Origin: an uncultured Macromonas sp.
Lineage (GTDB): Bacteria; Pseudomonadota; Gammaproteobacteria; Burkholderiales; Burkholderiaceae
Assembly: GCA_946481585.1 (NCBI GenBank)
Contig: CAMLOF010000087.1
Coordinates: 1 to 10,332 of the forward strand
Length of the DNA stretch: 10,332 nt
Direction of reading: 5' to 3'
The position numbers and the translations under genes are program-made. Below the pieces are notes generated by a model. That model saw only the letters and a program-made list of their open reading frames with translations. It searched no databases and was not told the DNA's origin. Positions 1-9,591 of the stretch are shown one piece after another. Each line of letters opens with the position of its first letter. The first letter of the stretch is position 1.

Positions 1-71
1 TCAACCGCATCCTCTCACTTGACGAAGTCGCCGTCGTCTCGGCCATGCAGCAGGAGGCGTTGGCGGCCTGA
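1..71 (+). CDS. 3' end of an unidentified protein (partial)
   Basis: From base 3 the plus strand reads 22 sense codons and then TGA at 69-71; the peptide begins NRILSLDEVAVV and ends QQEALAA. Nineteen of the 22 codons end in G or C, which is the codon bias of the genes around it. The other plus frames either stop early or lack this bias. Most of the gene lies off the left edge, so no family can be assigned from the tail. It converges on the efflux operon, whose last gene ends at 91, leaving 19 bases between the two stop codons. Confidence 0.5.
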   Translation, partial: NRILSLDEVAVVSAMQQEALAA

Positions 72-81
72 CCTAAACCCC

Positions 82-108
82 GCCCTGCGGTCACTCGTGC
101 CGCAGGGC
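82..108. terminator. Perfect 9-bp hairpin at the convergent gene ends, possible bidirectional terminator
   Basis: GCCCTGCGG at 82-90 pairs perfectly with CCGCAGGGC at 100-108 around a 9-base loop (91-99). The loop starts with the stop codon of the permease gene, so the right arm lies inside that gene's last codons. The position between two convergent genes suits a shared terminator. Neither side carries a good T-run: the minus-strand exit has only GTTT and the plus-strand exit has none. It may therefore be a weak terminator or an mRNA 3'-end stabiliser. Confidence 0.35.
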
Positions 109-1298
109 CTCGATAGGGTCAAGCCGTGCCGCGCGGCGTGCCGGGAAGTACCCGAACAGCACGCCGATGCCCGCAGAGAACACGAACGCCAGCACGTTCA
201 CGCCCACGTTGAACACGAAGGGCACATTCATGAGCGCAGAGAGGCCCAGGCTGGCCCCCAGCGCCAGGGCCATGCCCACCAAACCGCCCAGCGCCGCCAG
301 TACCACGGCCTCGATCAGGAACTGCAGCAGCACCTCGCGTTCCAGCGCGCCAATGGCCAGGCGCAGGCCGATCTCGCGGGTGCGCTCGGTCACGCTCACC
401 AGCATGATGTTCATGATGCCGATGCCGCCCACCAGCAGGCTTACTGCCGCCACGGCACCGAGCAGCATGGTCATGACCCGGGTAGTGCCTGAAAGCGTTT
501 CGCCCAGCTGTTTGGTGTCGAGCACGTTGAAGTTGTCCTCGTCACCCTCCGCCAGTTTGCGCCGCTCCCGCAGCAGTTGGGTCACCCCGCGCTTGACGCT
601 GTCGGCGTCGGCCCCCTCCACCATGGACACCAGCAGGGTGTGCACACGTGTGTGCCCCACCACGCGGCGGTGGATGGTGTTGATGGGCATCAGCACGAGG
701 TCGTCCTGATCGTTGCCAAAGGCGCCCTGCCCCTTGGAGCCCAGCACGCCGATCACTTCACAGGACATCTGCCGCACACGCACCGCGCTGCCCACGGGAG
801 AGGTGTTGCCAAACAACTCACGCCGCACGGTTTCCCCAATCAGGCACACGGCGGCCCCGGCGCGCAGTTCGTCATCCGTGAAGTCACGGCCGTCAGTGAC
901 GCTCCAGTTGCCGGTGACCAACCACTCGTTGGTGCTGCCGATGATGCTGCTGGACCAGTTGCGCCCCATGGCCACCACGGTGGTGCTGGTGCGGGTTTCT
1001 GGCGCGGTGGTGAGCACGCCGCCAATCTGCGACGCTATGGCTTCAGCATCGCCTAGCTTGAACGAAGGAGCAAAAAAGCCGCCACTGCCCGGACCCAACC
1101 GTTGGCCAGGGCGCACCTGCAGCAGGTTGGTGCCCAGGCCGGAGATTTGCGTCTGTATGGCCAGCGTGGCGCCATTGCCCACGGTGACCATGGTGATGAC
1201 CGCCGCCACCCCGATGACGATGCCCAGCACCGTTAGGAAGGAGCGCAGCAGGTTGCGCCTGATGGAGCGGATGGCGAGGATGAGCGTGTTGAAGAACA

Positions 1299-1299
<1 letters not shown>
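91..1299 (-). CDS. MacB-like ABC transporter permease (separate permease subunit)
   Basis: This 402-residue inner-membrane subunit matches the permease half of MacB. One membrane helix lies at about 19-41. A periplasmic MacB_PCD-type domain follows (about 45-270). The C-terminal FtsX domain has three helices at roughly 276-300, 325-350 and 362-384, with the typical GGIGIMNIMLVSVTERTREIG stretch beginning at 291 and the ending LDPIEALRHE. Such proteins do not carry substrate through the membrane; they transmit ATPase motion to the adaptor and outer-membrane channel. C152 and C180 in the periplasmic domain may pair. The frame stays open upstream to 1617, but the ATG at 1299 is chosen because the protein begins with the family N-terminus (MFFNTLILAIRSI) and overlaps the ATPase stop as TGATG, which implies translational coupling. 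The substrate cannot be read from sequence. Confidence 0.93.
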
Positions 1300-2038
<739 letters not shown>

Positions 2039-2042
<4 letters not shown>

Positions 2043-3337
2043 TTGGCGGCCTCGGCGCTCATCAGTCCGGTGATCACCGCCATGCCTTCCTGCAAGCCTT
2101 CACCGGAGACTTCGGTGTTGCGGCCGTCGCTGATGCCGGTGGTGACCTGCATGGCCTGGGGCTGACCGTCCTTGAGCACCCATATCTGGCGCACGCCGCC
2201 ACTGCGTTCGGCCCGCGCAGTCTTGGTGCCGCTGCTCGGCATGCGCGGGAACATTTTGGACAGCACCCCGCTGCCCTGTTGTGCCGCTGCATTGCCGTTG
2301 GGCGGTGTGAAGCGCAACGCGGTGTTCGGCACCAGCAGCACGCCCTTGCGTTCGGTGGCCACGATGCTGGCCGTGGCGGTCATGCCCGGGCGCAGACTCA
2401 GGTCGGCGTTGTCCACGTCGAGCGTGGTGACGTAGGTGACCACGTTCTCCGTCTTCGTGGAGCCGTAGTCCACCCGGGTTACCTCAGCCGGGTAACGGCG
2501 GTTGGGGTAGGAACTGACGGTGAAGGTGGCCTTTTGAGCAGGCTTGACCACGCCCACATCAGCCTCGTCCACGTACACCTCCAGCCGCAGTTCCTTGAGG
2601 TCTTGCGCAATGGAGAAGAGCGTGACCGCCTGCAACGAAGCGGCCACCGCGTTGCCCGGATCGACCGAGCGCGTGAGCACCACGCCGTCGATGGGCGAGC
2701 GGATGGACGCTTTGGAGAAGTTGGTTTCGTTGGTAGACAGGGTGGCCTGTGCCTGTTGCACGGCGGCGCGGGCGCTGGCCTCAGTGGCCACGGCGCGGTC
2801 CACGGCGGCGCGGGCACTGTCCAGCTCTGCAGCGGAAGGCACCTTGCCGCCAGACAAGCGTGCCACTTCCTCCTGGCGCTCCAGTTGGGCCTTGGCCTCT
2901 TTGAGGGTGGCTGTGGCCTGCGCCACCTGCGCCTGCGCCGACGCCAGCGCGGCGCGCGAGCTGTTCACCTGATCCTGCAGCTTGGCAGTGTCCAGCACCA
3001 CCAACACCTGGCCCTTCTTGACGCGGTCGTTCTTGTCCACCAGCACCTCGCGCACAGTGCCGGAAAGTTCACTGCCCACGTTGACCAGCCGCGTGGGCTG
3101 CAGCGTACCGTTGGCAGAAACAGTGAGCGTGAGGTCGCCCGTGCGCAAGGACTCGGTCACGAAGCTGGGCGCGGCCTTGCTCTTCTGGGCGGACAGGTAG
3201 TAATACCCGCCCCCGGCGAACACAGCCACGGCCAGCACAGCGCCCCACAGCAACGGGCGCTGCCACCAGCGTGGCGGCCTGTCTTCACCCAGCAGGGCAT
3301 GCACGTCATCGGATGGAGTAGAAGGCTTGGTTTTCAT
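2039..3337 (-). CDS. macA: MacA-like periplasmic adaptor (membrane fusion protein)
   Basis: This 432-residue adaptor bridges the MacB-type transporter and the outer-membrane channel. A cytoplasmic tail of about 27 residues precedes a single membrane anchor (about 28-48). The biotinyl-lipoyl half-motif begins at GSELSGTVREV (88-98), followed by a long Ala/Gln-rich coiled-coil hairpin (about 118-210). The second lipoyl half begins at SIRSPIDGVV (211-220). Beta-barrel and membrane-proximal domains follow, including LRPGMTATASI (315-325). It is longer than E. coli MacA (371 residues, from memory), because of the N-terminal tail and a low-complexity insert at about 345-382. The ATG at 3337 overlaps the channel-gene stop as ATGA. 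General annotation pipelines would call it an RND periplasmic adaptor; the MacA assignment rests on the adjacent MacB genes. Confidence 0.92.
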
Positions 3338-4833
3338 GGGGTGTTGGAAGAAATGGCTTGCACGGCGCGTTCGGCATCGGCAACGGTCCAGCCGCCGCCC
3401 AGGGCTTTGTAGAGCCGCACGTGGTCCGCGCTCCAGGTGGCGCGGGTGGTTTCCAGTTCGCTTTGCGCAGAAAGCAGCGTGCGCTGCGTGTCGAGCAAGG
3501 TGGGGTAGTCGATAAGACCGCTGGCGTAGCGCTGGCGGGCCAGCAACTCGGCGTTGGACGCGGCTTCTGCAGCGGCCTCCAGCCGGGCCAGGCGTTCGCG
3601 GTTGCCATCGAGCGCCACCAAGGCGTCTTCCACGTCCTGCAGCGCTGTCAGCACGGCCTGCTCGTGCGCCAGTCGCGCCTGCTCCAGCGCAGCCTGCTGC
3701 ACACGCACTTGGGCGCGGGCCGCGCCGCCATCGAGCAACGAAGCGGAGACGCTGGCCAACAAACTGCGCGTAAGTGCCGAAACATCCAGCAGGTCACCCA
3801 AGCGGGGGGCCGCCAGGCCCAGCGTGCCGCTGAGCGAAAAACTGGGAAAGCGGTTCGCATCCGCCTGATGCACACGCGCCCAGGCAGCCACCACCTTTTG
3901 TTCTGCCACGCGCACATCTGGCCGCTGGCGCAGGGCGTCTGCGGGAAAACGCATGGCCAGTTGCGACGGAGGTTGCGGCACACCCAGTTGCGCGGCATCG
4001 CCCGCCTGAGCAAGTTCGCGCTGCAAGGCGCCCGGTGCACGACCCGTGAGCACCGCCAGCGCATTCAGCGTCTGCTGAATACTGGTTTCCAGCGCTGGCA
4101 GGGTGGCGCGGGTCTGCTCGACTGCAGCGCGCGCCTGCTCCAGGTCCAGGGAAGATGCCAAGCCAGCCTGCACGCGCCATTGGGTCAGTTGCTGCGATTC
4201 GACCTGCTTGGCCAGGCTGTCGCGCGCCAGGCGCAAACGTGTCTGATAGCCCCGCAGTTGGATGGCGTTGACTGCCACCTCGGCGGCCAGGCTGACACGC
4301 GCCTGGCCCAGGTTGGCGGCAGCGGCTTGCAGGTCGGCTTCACTGGCGGTCTCGGAACTGCGGCGGGCACCAAACACATCGGGCTCCCAGCTCGCGTCAA
4401 AACCCGCGCGGAAGGTGTTGCCCGTGGCGTTGTCGCCAGCCTTGCTGCGCTGGGCAGAACCGGATGCTCCCACTTGCACCGCGCCCGAGGCGGCTGTCAC
4501 GTCACGTTGGGCACGGGCCTGCTGCAAGGCGGCCTGGGCGCTGCGCAAGCTCTGGTTGGCCTGCAGCGCCTGCTCTACCCAACGGCTGAGCAGTGGGTCG
4601 TTGAAGGCCCGCCACCACGTGGCTACAGCTTCTGCACCGGCAGAGGCCACGGTGCCTTGCGGTGCGCGGCTCCACTGGGTGGGAACTTCAACCGAAGAAG
4701 CTGGCACCTCACTGGGCGCAAGGCTGGCACAACCGGCCAACACCAAGGCAGAAACCGCAACAACCGCTCTTACAGCGAACAAGCCTGGCCTGGGGGCCGC
4801 TTCACGTAGCCTGAACTGAGGAGGAAAACGCAT
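3334..4833 (-). CDS. NodT/OprM-family outer-membrane efflux lipoprotein
   Basis: This 499-residue protein is the outer-membrane channel of the tripartite pump. A lipoprotein signal peptide ends in the lipobox LAGC, with C35 as the lipidation site. The family start of the mature domain is visible at WWRAFNDPLL (73-82). It contains two outer-membrane efflux repeats, with long Ala/Gln/Arg-rich helices and the conserved ASWEPDVFGARR element. The C-terminus ends near LYKALGGGW, as is usual in the family. It is the first gene of the operon and overlaps the adaptor by ATGA. The ATG at 4833 is supported by the signal peptide that follows; a weak AGGG lies a few bases upstream. Having its own channel gene suggests a dedicated pump rather than one sharing TolC. 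Confidence 0.93.
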   Translation of the reverse strand: MRFPPQFRLREAAPRPGLFAVRAVVAVSALVLAGCASLAPSEVPASSVEVPTQWSRAPQGTVASAGAEAVATWWRAFNDPLLSRWVEQALQANQSLRSAQAALQQARAQRDVTAASGAVQVGASGSAQRSKAGDNATGNTFRAGFDASWEPDVFGARRSSETASEADLQAAAANLGQARVSLAAEVAVNAIQLRGYQTRLRLARDSLAKQVESQQLTQWRVQAGLASSLDLEQARAAVEQTRATLPALETSIQQTLNALAVLTGRAPGALQRELAQAGDAAQLGVPQPPSQLAMRFPADALRQRPDVRVAEQKVVAAWARVHQADANRFPSFSLSGTLGLAAPRLGDLLDVSALTRSLLASVSASLLDGGAARAQVRVQQAALEQARLAHEQAVLTALQDVEDALVALDGNRERLARLEAAAEAASNAELLARQRYASGLIDYPTLLDTQRTLLSAQSELETTRATWSADHVRLYKALGGGWTVADAERAVQAISSNTP

Positions 4834-4954
4834 GGATACCCTGTGTCTCGCCGCAACGGATTCGAGCGGCCATACGTATAGTGTGGCGCAATCGTTTTTC
4901 GTTCCGACGACACATGGGTAAAGGCCGTGTAAAGCCCCCTTGTATAGGGACGGG
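4834..4954 (-). promoter_or_regulatory. Intergenic region expected to hold the efflux-operon promoter
   Basis: These 121 bases separate the guaD stop from the first efflux gene. The minus strand contains a -10-like TATACG at 4880-4875 inside the palindrome ATACGTAT (4872-4879), but no good -35 lies 16-18 bases upstream. A second possible element, TTTACA, lacks a matching -10. Just after the guaD stop there is a short CCCT/AGGG hairpin without a T-run, so guaD transcripts may read through. No operator for a known regulator was recognised. Confidence 0.25.
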
Positions 4955-6268
4955 TCAACCCGCCGCTATGACGGTGCGCTGCACCAGCCGGTCGTCGCCC
5001 AGCACGATGAGCGCGAACAGCAGTTCTTCCAGGTTGTCTGCCTGCGCTGTCTTGCGTGCCAGCAGTGGCGTGGCGGCGGGATTGATGACCAGGAAGTCCG
5101 CCTCGCAACCCGGAGCGAGGTTGCCCACCACACCATCCAGCCCCAAGGCGCGTGCAGCGCCCGCCGTGTGCTGCCACCACAGGTGGCTGGGCGCCAGGCT
5201 AACCCCCTGCTTGGGCAGGCCGCCGCCGGTGACGCTGGCCCGCCCCACGTGGTAGGCCGCCAGCATGGTGTGGAAAGGGCTGAAGCTGGTGCCGCCGCCC
5301 ACGTCGCTGGCCAAGCCGTAGCGGAAGCCCGTGCGTTCAGCGCTGGCGTAGTCAAAGAACCCGCTGCCCAGGAACAGGTTGCTGGTGGGGCTGACGGCGG
5401 CGGCGGTGCCGGTCTCACGCATCAGGGCGCGGTCGGTGTCGTCCAGGTGGATGCAGTGGGCGTAGATGGCGCGTTCACGCAGCAGGCCAAAGTCGCCATA
5501 CACACCCAGGTAGCTGCGCGCGTTGGGGTACAGCTCCTGCACCCAGCGCACCTCGTCCACGTTTTCGGCCACGTGGGACTGCACCCACACATCGGGGTAA
5601 CGCGCGGCCAACTCGCCCGCGCCACGCATCTGCGCGTCGGAGCAGCTGGGCGCAAAACGCGGCGTGATGGCGTAGCCCAGCCGCCCCTGGCCGTGCCAGC
5701 GCTGGATGAGGGCCTCGGTGTCGATCAGGCTCTGCTCGGTCTGGTCGCGCACGCCGTCTGGGGAGTGCCGGTCTTGCAGCACCTTGCCTGCGATCAGGCG
5801 CAGGCCGCGCTCCAGGGCACGACTCATCAGGGCGTCCACCGAGGCTGGATGGGACGTGGCGAAAGTCAACGCGGTGGTCACTCCATTGCGCGCCAGCTCG
5901 TCCAGGAAGAAACCGGCCACCTCGCCAGCGTATGCCGGGTCGTGAAAGCGGGATTCGTGCGGGAAGGTGTAGTGTTCCAGCCAAGGCAGCAGGCCTTCGG
6001 CGGGTGAACCGATCACGTCGGTCTGCGGGTAGTGGATATGGAGGTCCACAAAGCCGGGGGTGATGAGCCGCCCAGGCAGCTCTTCGATGGACACGCCGGG
6101 AAAACGATCTGCCAGTTCCCGGTAGGCGCCCACGGCACGCACCAACCGCGGCCCTTTTGCCCCGTCCGGCCCAGGGCCGACCACCAGCAGCCCGTCGGAC
6201 TCGTAACGGGGGGTGGGAAGGTCTGCATCGGGGTCGAACCAGAGAATGGCGGCGCGGTAGGCTTTCAT
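4955..6268 (-). CDS. guaD: Guanine deaminase
   Basis: GuaD hydrolyses guanine to xanthine and ammonia in purine catabolism and is a cytoplasmic zinc amidohydrolase. The 437-residue protein carries the guanine-deaminase hallmark PGFVDLHIHYPQTD (71-84) with metal ligands H77 and H79. It also has SHVAEN (231-236) with H232 and E235, the AHCIHL histidine H271, and ASDVGGG (320-326) with metal-binding D322. The frame continues to an ATG at 6304, adding 12 residues, but 6268 is preferred. MKAYRAAILW is the start I expect for this family, and the upstream extension lies in what looks like a control region. Neither start has a strong ribosome site. The gene is divergent from the small secreted-protein gene. 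A second purine deaminase lies about 1.2 kb away, which supports a purine function. Confidence 0.93.
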   Translation of the reverse strand: MKAYRAAILWFDPDADLPTPRYESDGLLVVGPGPDGAKGPRLVRAVGAYRELADRFPGVSIEELPGRLITPGFVDLHIHYPQTDVIGSPAEGLLPWLEHYTFPHESRFHDPAYAGEVAGFFLDELARNGVTTALTFATSHPASVDALMSRALERGLRLIAGKVLQDRHSPDGVRDQTEQSLIDTEALIQRWHGQGRLGYAITPRFAPSCSDAQMRGAGELAARYPDVWVQSHVAENVDEVRWVQELYPNARSYLGVYGDFGLLRERAIYAHCIHLDDTDRALMRETGTAAAVSPTSNLFLGSGFFDYASAERTGFRYGLASDVGGGTSFSPFHTMLAAYHVGRASVTGGGLPKQGVSLAPSHLWWQHTAGAARALGLDGVVGNLAPGCEADFLVINPAATPLLARKTAQADNLEELLFALIVLGDDRLVQRTVIAAG

Positions 6269-6298
6269 GGCGGCTAGCTTATCGCGTACAGCGCTGGG

Positions 6299-6340
6299 GC
6301 GCATACCAATGGCCCGATAGTTGTTATGCGAAGCGCATAC
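6299..6340. repeat. Three CGCATA half-sites in a divergent promoter region
   Basis: The octamer GCGCATAC occurs at 6299-6306 and again at 6333-6340, 34 bases apart. Between them TATGCG at 6325-6330 is the reverse complement of CGCATA. It forms an inverted repeat with 6334-6339 around a 3-base gap. The cluster lies between guaD (minus) and the small secreted-protein gene (plus), just upstream of the latter's likely promoter. Its minus-strand copy at 6305-6300 reads as part of an extended -10-like TGGTATGCG for guaD. This arrangement could be an operator, but no regulator can be named and chance repeats of this size do occur. Confidence 0.35.
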
Positions 6341-6344
6341 ACAC

Positions 6345-6371
6345 TTGGGGGCTTGACAGCTTTGCTACGCT
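6345..6371 (+). promoter_or_regulatory. Candidate extended -10 promoter for the small secreted-protein gene
   Basis: TGCTACGCT at 6363-6371 fits an extended -10 element (TGn plus TACGCT). A weak -35, TTGGGG (6345-6350), lies 15 bases upstream of the hexamer. A perfect TTGACA at 6353-6358 is too close to this -10 to act with it, and no good -10 sits 17 bases beyond it. Transcription would start near 6378. The leader would then carry a GGGCC/GGCCC hairpin (6380-6384 with 6390-6394) before the ribosome site. Confidence 0.4.
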
Positions 6372-6426
6372 GAATGTGAGGGCCATTTCGGCCCGGAGAC
6401 CTACTGTTTTTAGAAAGGAAACCACC

Positions 6427-6678
6427 ATGCTTCAACGTCACCTCCTGTCCATCGCAGCCTGCATCGGCCTGCTCTGCGCGCCAGCCTGGGCGCAGGAACA
6501 CAGCGACAAGGAGATCAAGGAAGACATTCAGCGCCACCGGGCCATGGCCGCCGCACACGAGGCTGCCGCCAAGTGCCTGGAATCGGGCAAGGGGGAAAAA
6601 GTGTGCCAGGAAGAGCTGCAAAAGGCCTGCAAGGGGCTGGCGCTGGGCAAGTCCTGCGGCATGCGCCACGCGCATTGA
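6427..6678 (+). CDS. Small secreted cysteine-rich protein of unknown function
   Basis: This 83-residue protein begins with a clear Sec signal peptide that ends in AWA, with predicted cleavage after A22. The mature chain of about 61 residues is highly charged and mostly helical. It has four cysteines at 50, 60, 68 and 77 (C-x9-C-x7-C-x8-C) and ends CGMRHAH, a His-containing tail next to the last cysteine. Even cysteine number plus export suggests two disulfides in the periplasm; metal binding by the Cys/His tail is possible but unproven. The start is fixed by AAAGGA at 6414-6419, seven bases before the ATG, and by the signal peptide. I do not recognise a named family. The next gene on the same strand is a thiol oxidoreductase 71 bases downstream. 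Confidence 0.82.
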   Translation: MLQRHLLSIAACIGLLCAPAWAQEHSDKEIKEDIQRHRAMAAAHEAAAKCLESGKGEKVCQEELQKACKGLALGKSCGMRHAH

Positions 6679-6749
6679 AGCTGAGCCCGGCAGGGTTTTG
6701 AGAGCGGGCAGACAATGTTGACTTTGCCATTCACGGGAAGAACCCAACC

Positions 6750-7406
6750 ATGACCGCCCGCCTCAAGATCGATTTTGTCTCCGATGTTTCCTGCCCCTGG
6801 TGCGCGATTGGGTTGGCGTCGCTGGAAAAGGCCATTGCACGCCTGGACGGCGAGGTGAGCGTCGATTTGCGGTTTCAACCGTTCGAGCTGAACCCGCAGA
6901 TGCCGTCTGGCGGACAGGACGTGACCGAACACCTGACCGAGAAATACGGCTCCACGCCTGAGCAGCAAGCCCAGATCCGCGAGACCATTCGTCAGCGCGG
7001 GGCGGATGTGGGTTTTGTGTTCAACGCAGCGGGCCGTGGCCGCATCTGGAACACTTTTGACGCACACCGCTTGCTGCACTGGGCGGCGGTGGAGCACCCT
7101 GCCCTGCAGCCTGCGCTGAAGAAGGCCCTGCTGGTGGCCTACCACGGCCAGGCGCGCAGCATGGAGTCGCACGACGTGCTGCTGGATGTGGCAGGCCAGG
7201 TGGGCTTGCCGCTGGAGCGCGCACAAGCCATTCTGGCGAGCGACGAATTCGCGCAGGACGTGCGGGAGCACGAAGCCTTCTACACCGGGCACGGCATCCG
7301 CTCGGTGCCCGCCGTCGTCATCAACGACAGGCACCTGATCTCGGGCGGCCAGCCGCCCGAGGTGTTCGAGCAGGCGCTGCGGCAGATCGCTTCGGGCGCG
7401 GCCTGA
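6750..7406 (+). CDS. DsbA-family (FrnE-like) thiol-disulfide oxidoreductase
   Basis: This 218-residue protein has the DsbA thioredoxin-like fold of the FrnE/2-hydroxychromene-2-carboxylate isomerase branch. The active-site CPWC (C15-C18) follows the first strand (KIDFVSDVS). An all-helical insert covers about 55-170. The conserved cis-proline loop is SVPAVVIND (185-193, P187), followed by ISGGQPPEVFEQAL. There is no signal peptide, so it should act in the cytoplasm, unlike classical DsbA; FrnE-like proteins are usually linked to redox or disulfide handling under stress. The ATG at 6750 has GGGAAG (6735-6740) upstream. The 71-base gap to the secreted Cys-rich gene shows no convincing promoter or terminator, so the two may be co-transcribed. 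It converges on the deaminase gene, with 29 bases between the stops. Confidence 0.92.
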   Translation: MTARLKIDFVSDVSCPWCAIGLASLEKAIARLDGEVSVDLRFQPFELNPQMPSGGQDVTEHLTEKYGSTPEQQAQIRETIRQRGADVGFVFNAAGRGRIWNTFDAHRLLHWAAVEHPALQPALKKALLVAYHGQARSMESHDVLLDVAGQVGLPLERAQAILASDEFAQDVREHEAFYTGHGIRSVPAVVINDRHLISGGQPPEVFEQALRQIASGAA

Positions 7407-7435
7407 GTGGGCCGCATGGTGGCCCTGGGCGCGGT

Positions 7436-9486
<2,051 letters not shown>

Positions 9487-9538
9487 ATTGGCTTCCAGCC
9501 TACCAGAACTGGCCCTGTCAACGCCAGCCCGAACCATG

Positions 9539-9573
9539 AAAAAAAGCCACCGGGCTTGCGGCCACGGTGGCTT
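9539..9573 (-). terminator. Rho-independent terminator after the BMP-family gene
   Basis: Read on the minus strand, AAGCCACCG (9573-9565) pairs with CGGTGGCTT (9552-9544), and an inner GGC/GCC pair extends the stem around a one-base bulge. Seven T residues follow immediately (9545-9539). It lies about 20 bases after the BMP gene stop and 52 bases before the Rieske start. It should end or attenuate transcription before the Rieske-deaminase pair. Confidence 0.88.
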
Positions 9574-9591
9574 GCCTTGACCTGAATCAGA

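Noticed and set aside
2279..4809. Long plus-strand open frames antisense to the adaptor and channel genes (2279-3412 and 3358-4809)
   Set aside because: They result from high GC and strong codon bias opposite well-identified genes. Their translations are His/Gln/Gly/Arg-rich with no recognisable domains.
4869..4898. Plus-strand hairpin GCCATA/TGTGGC followed by TTTTT, resembling a terminator
   Set aside because: The stem is only 6 bp with a G-T pair, the T-run starts six bases after it, and no plus-strand gene precedes it.
6269..6304. Longer guanine deaminase start at 6304
   Set aside because: The 12 extra residues do not look like the family, no ribosome site precedes them, and they fall in the divergent control region.
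6353..6358. Perfect TTGACA as a -35 for the small secreted-protein gene
   Set aside because: No acceptable -10 lies 16-18 bases downstream. The extended -10 at 6363-6371 is only 4 bases away.
6679..6749. A promoter for the FrnE-like gene at TTGACT (6718-6723)
   Set aside because: The sequence 17 bases downstream is AACCCA, which does not resemble a -10. Co-transcription from upstream is simpler.
9487..9537. Longer Rieske start at 9537
   Set aside because: The ATG abuts the terminator T-run, leaving no leader with a ribosome site. The ATG at 9486 has GGAAG at good spacing.
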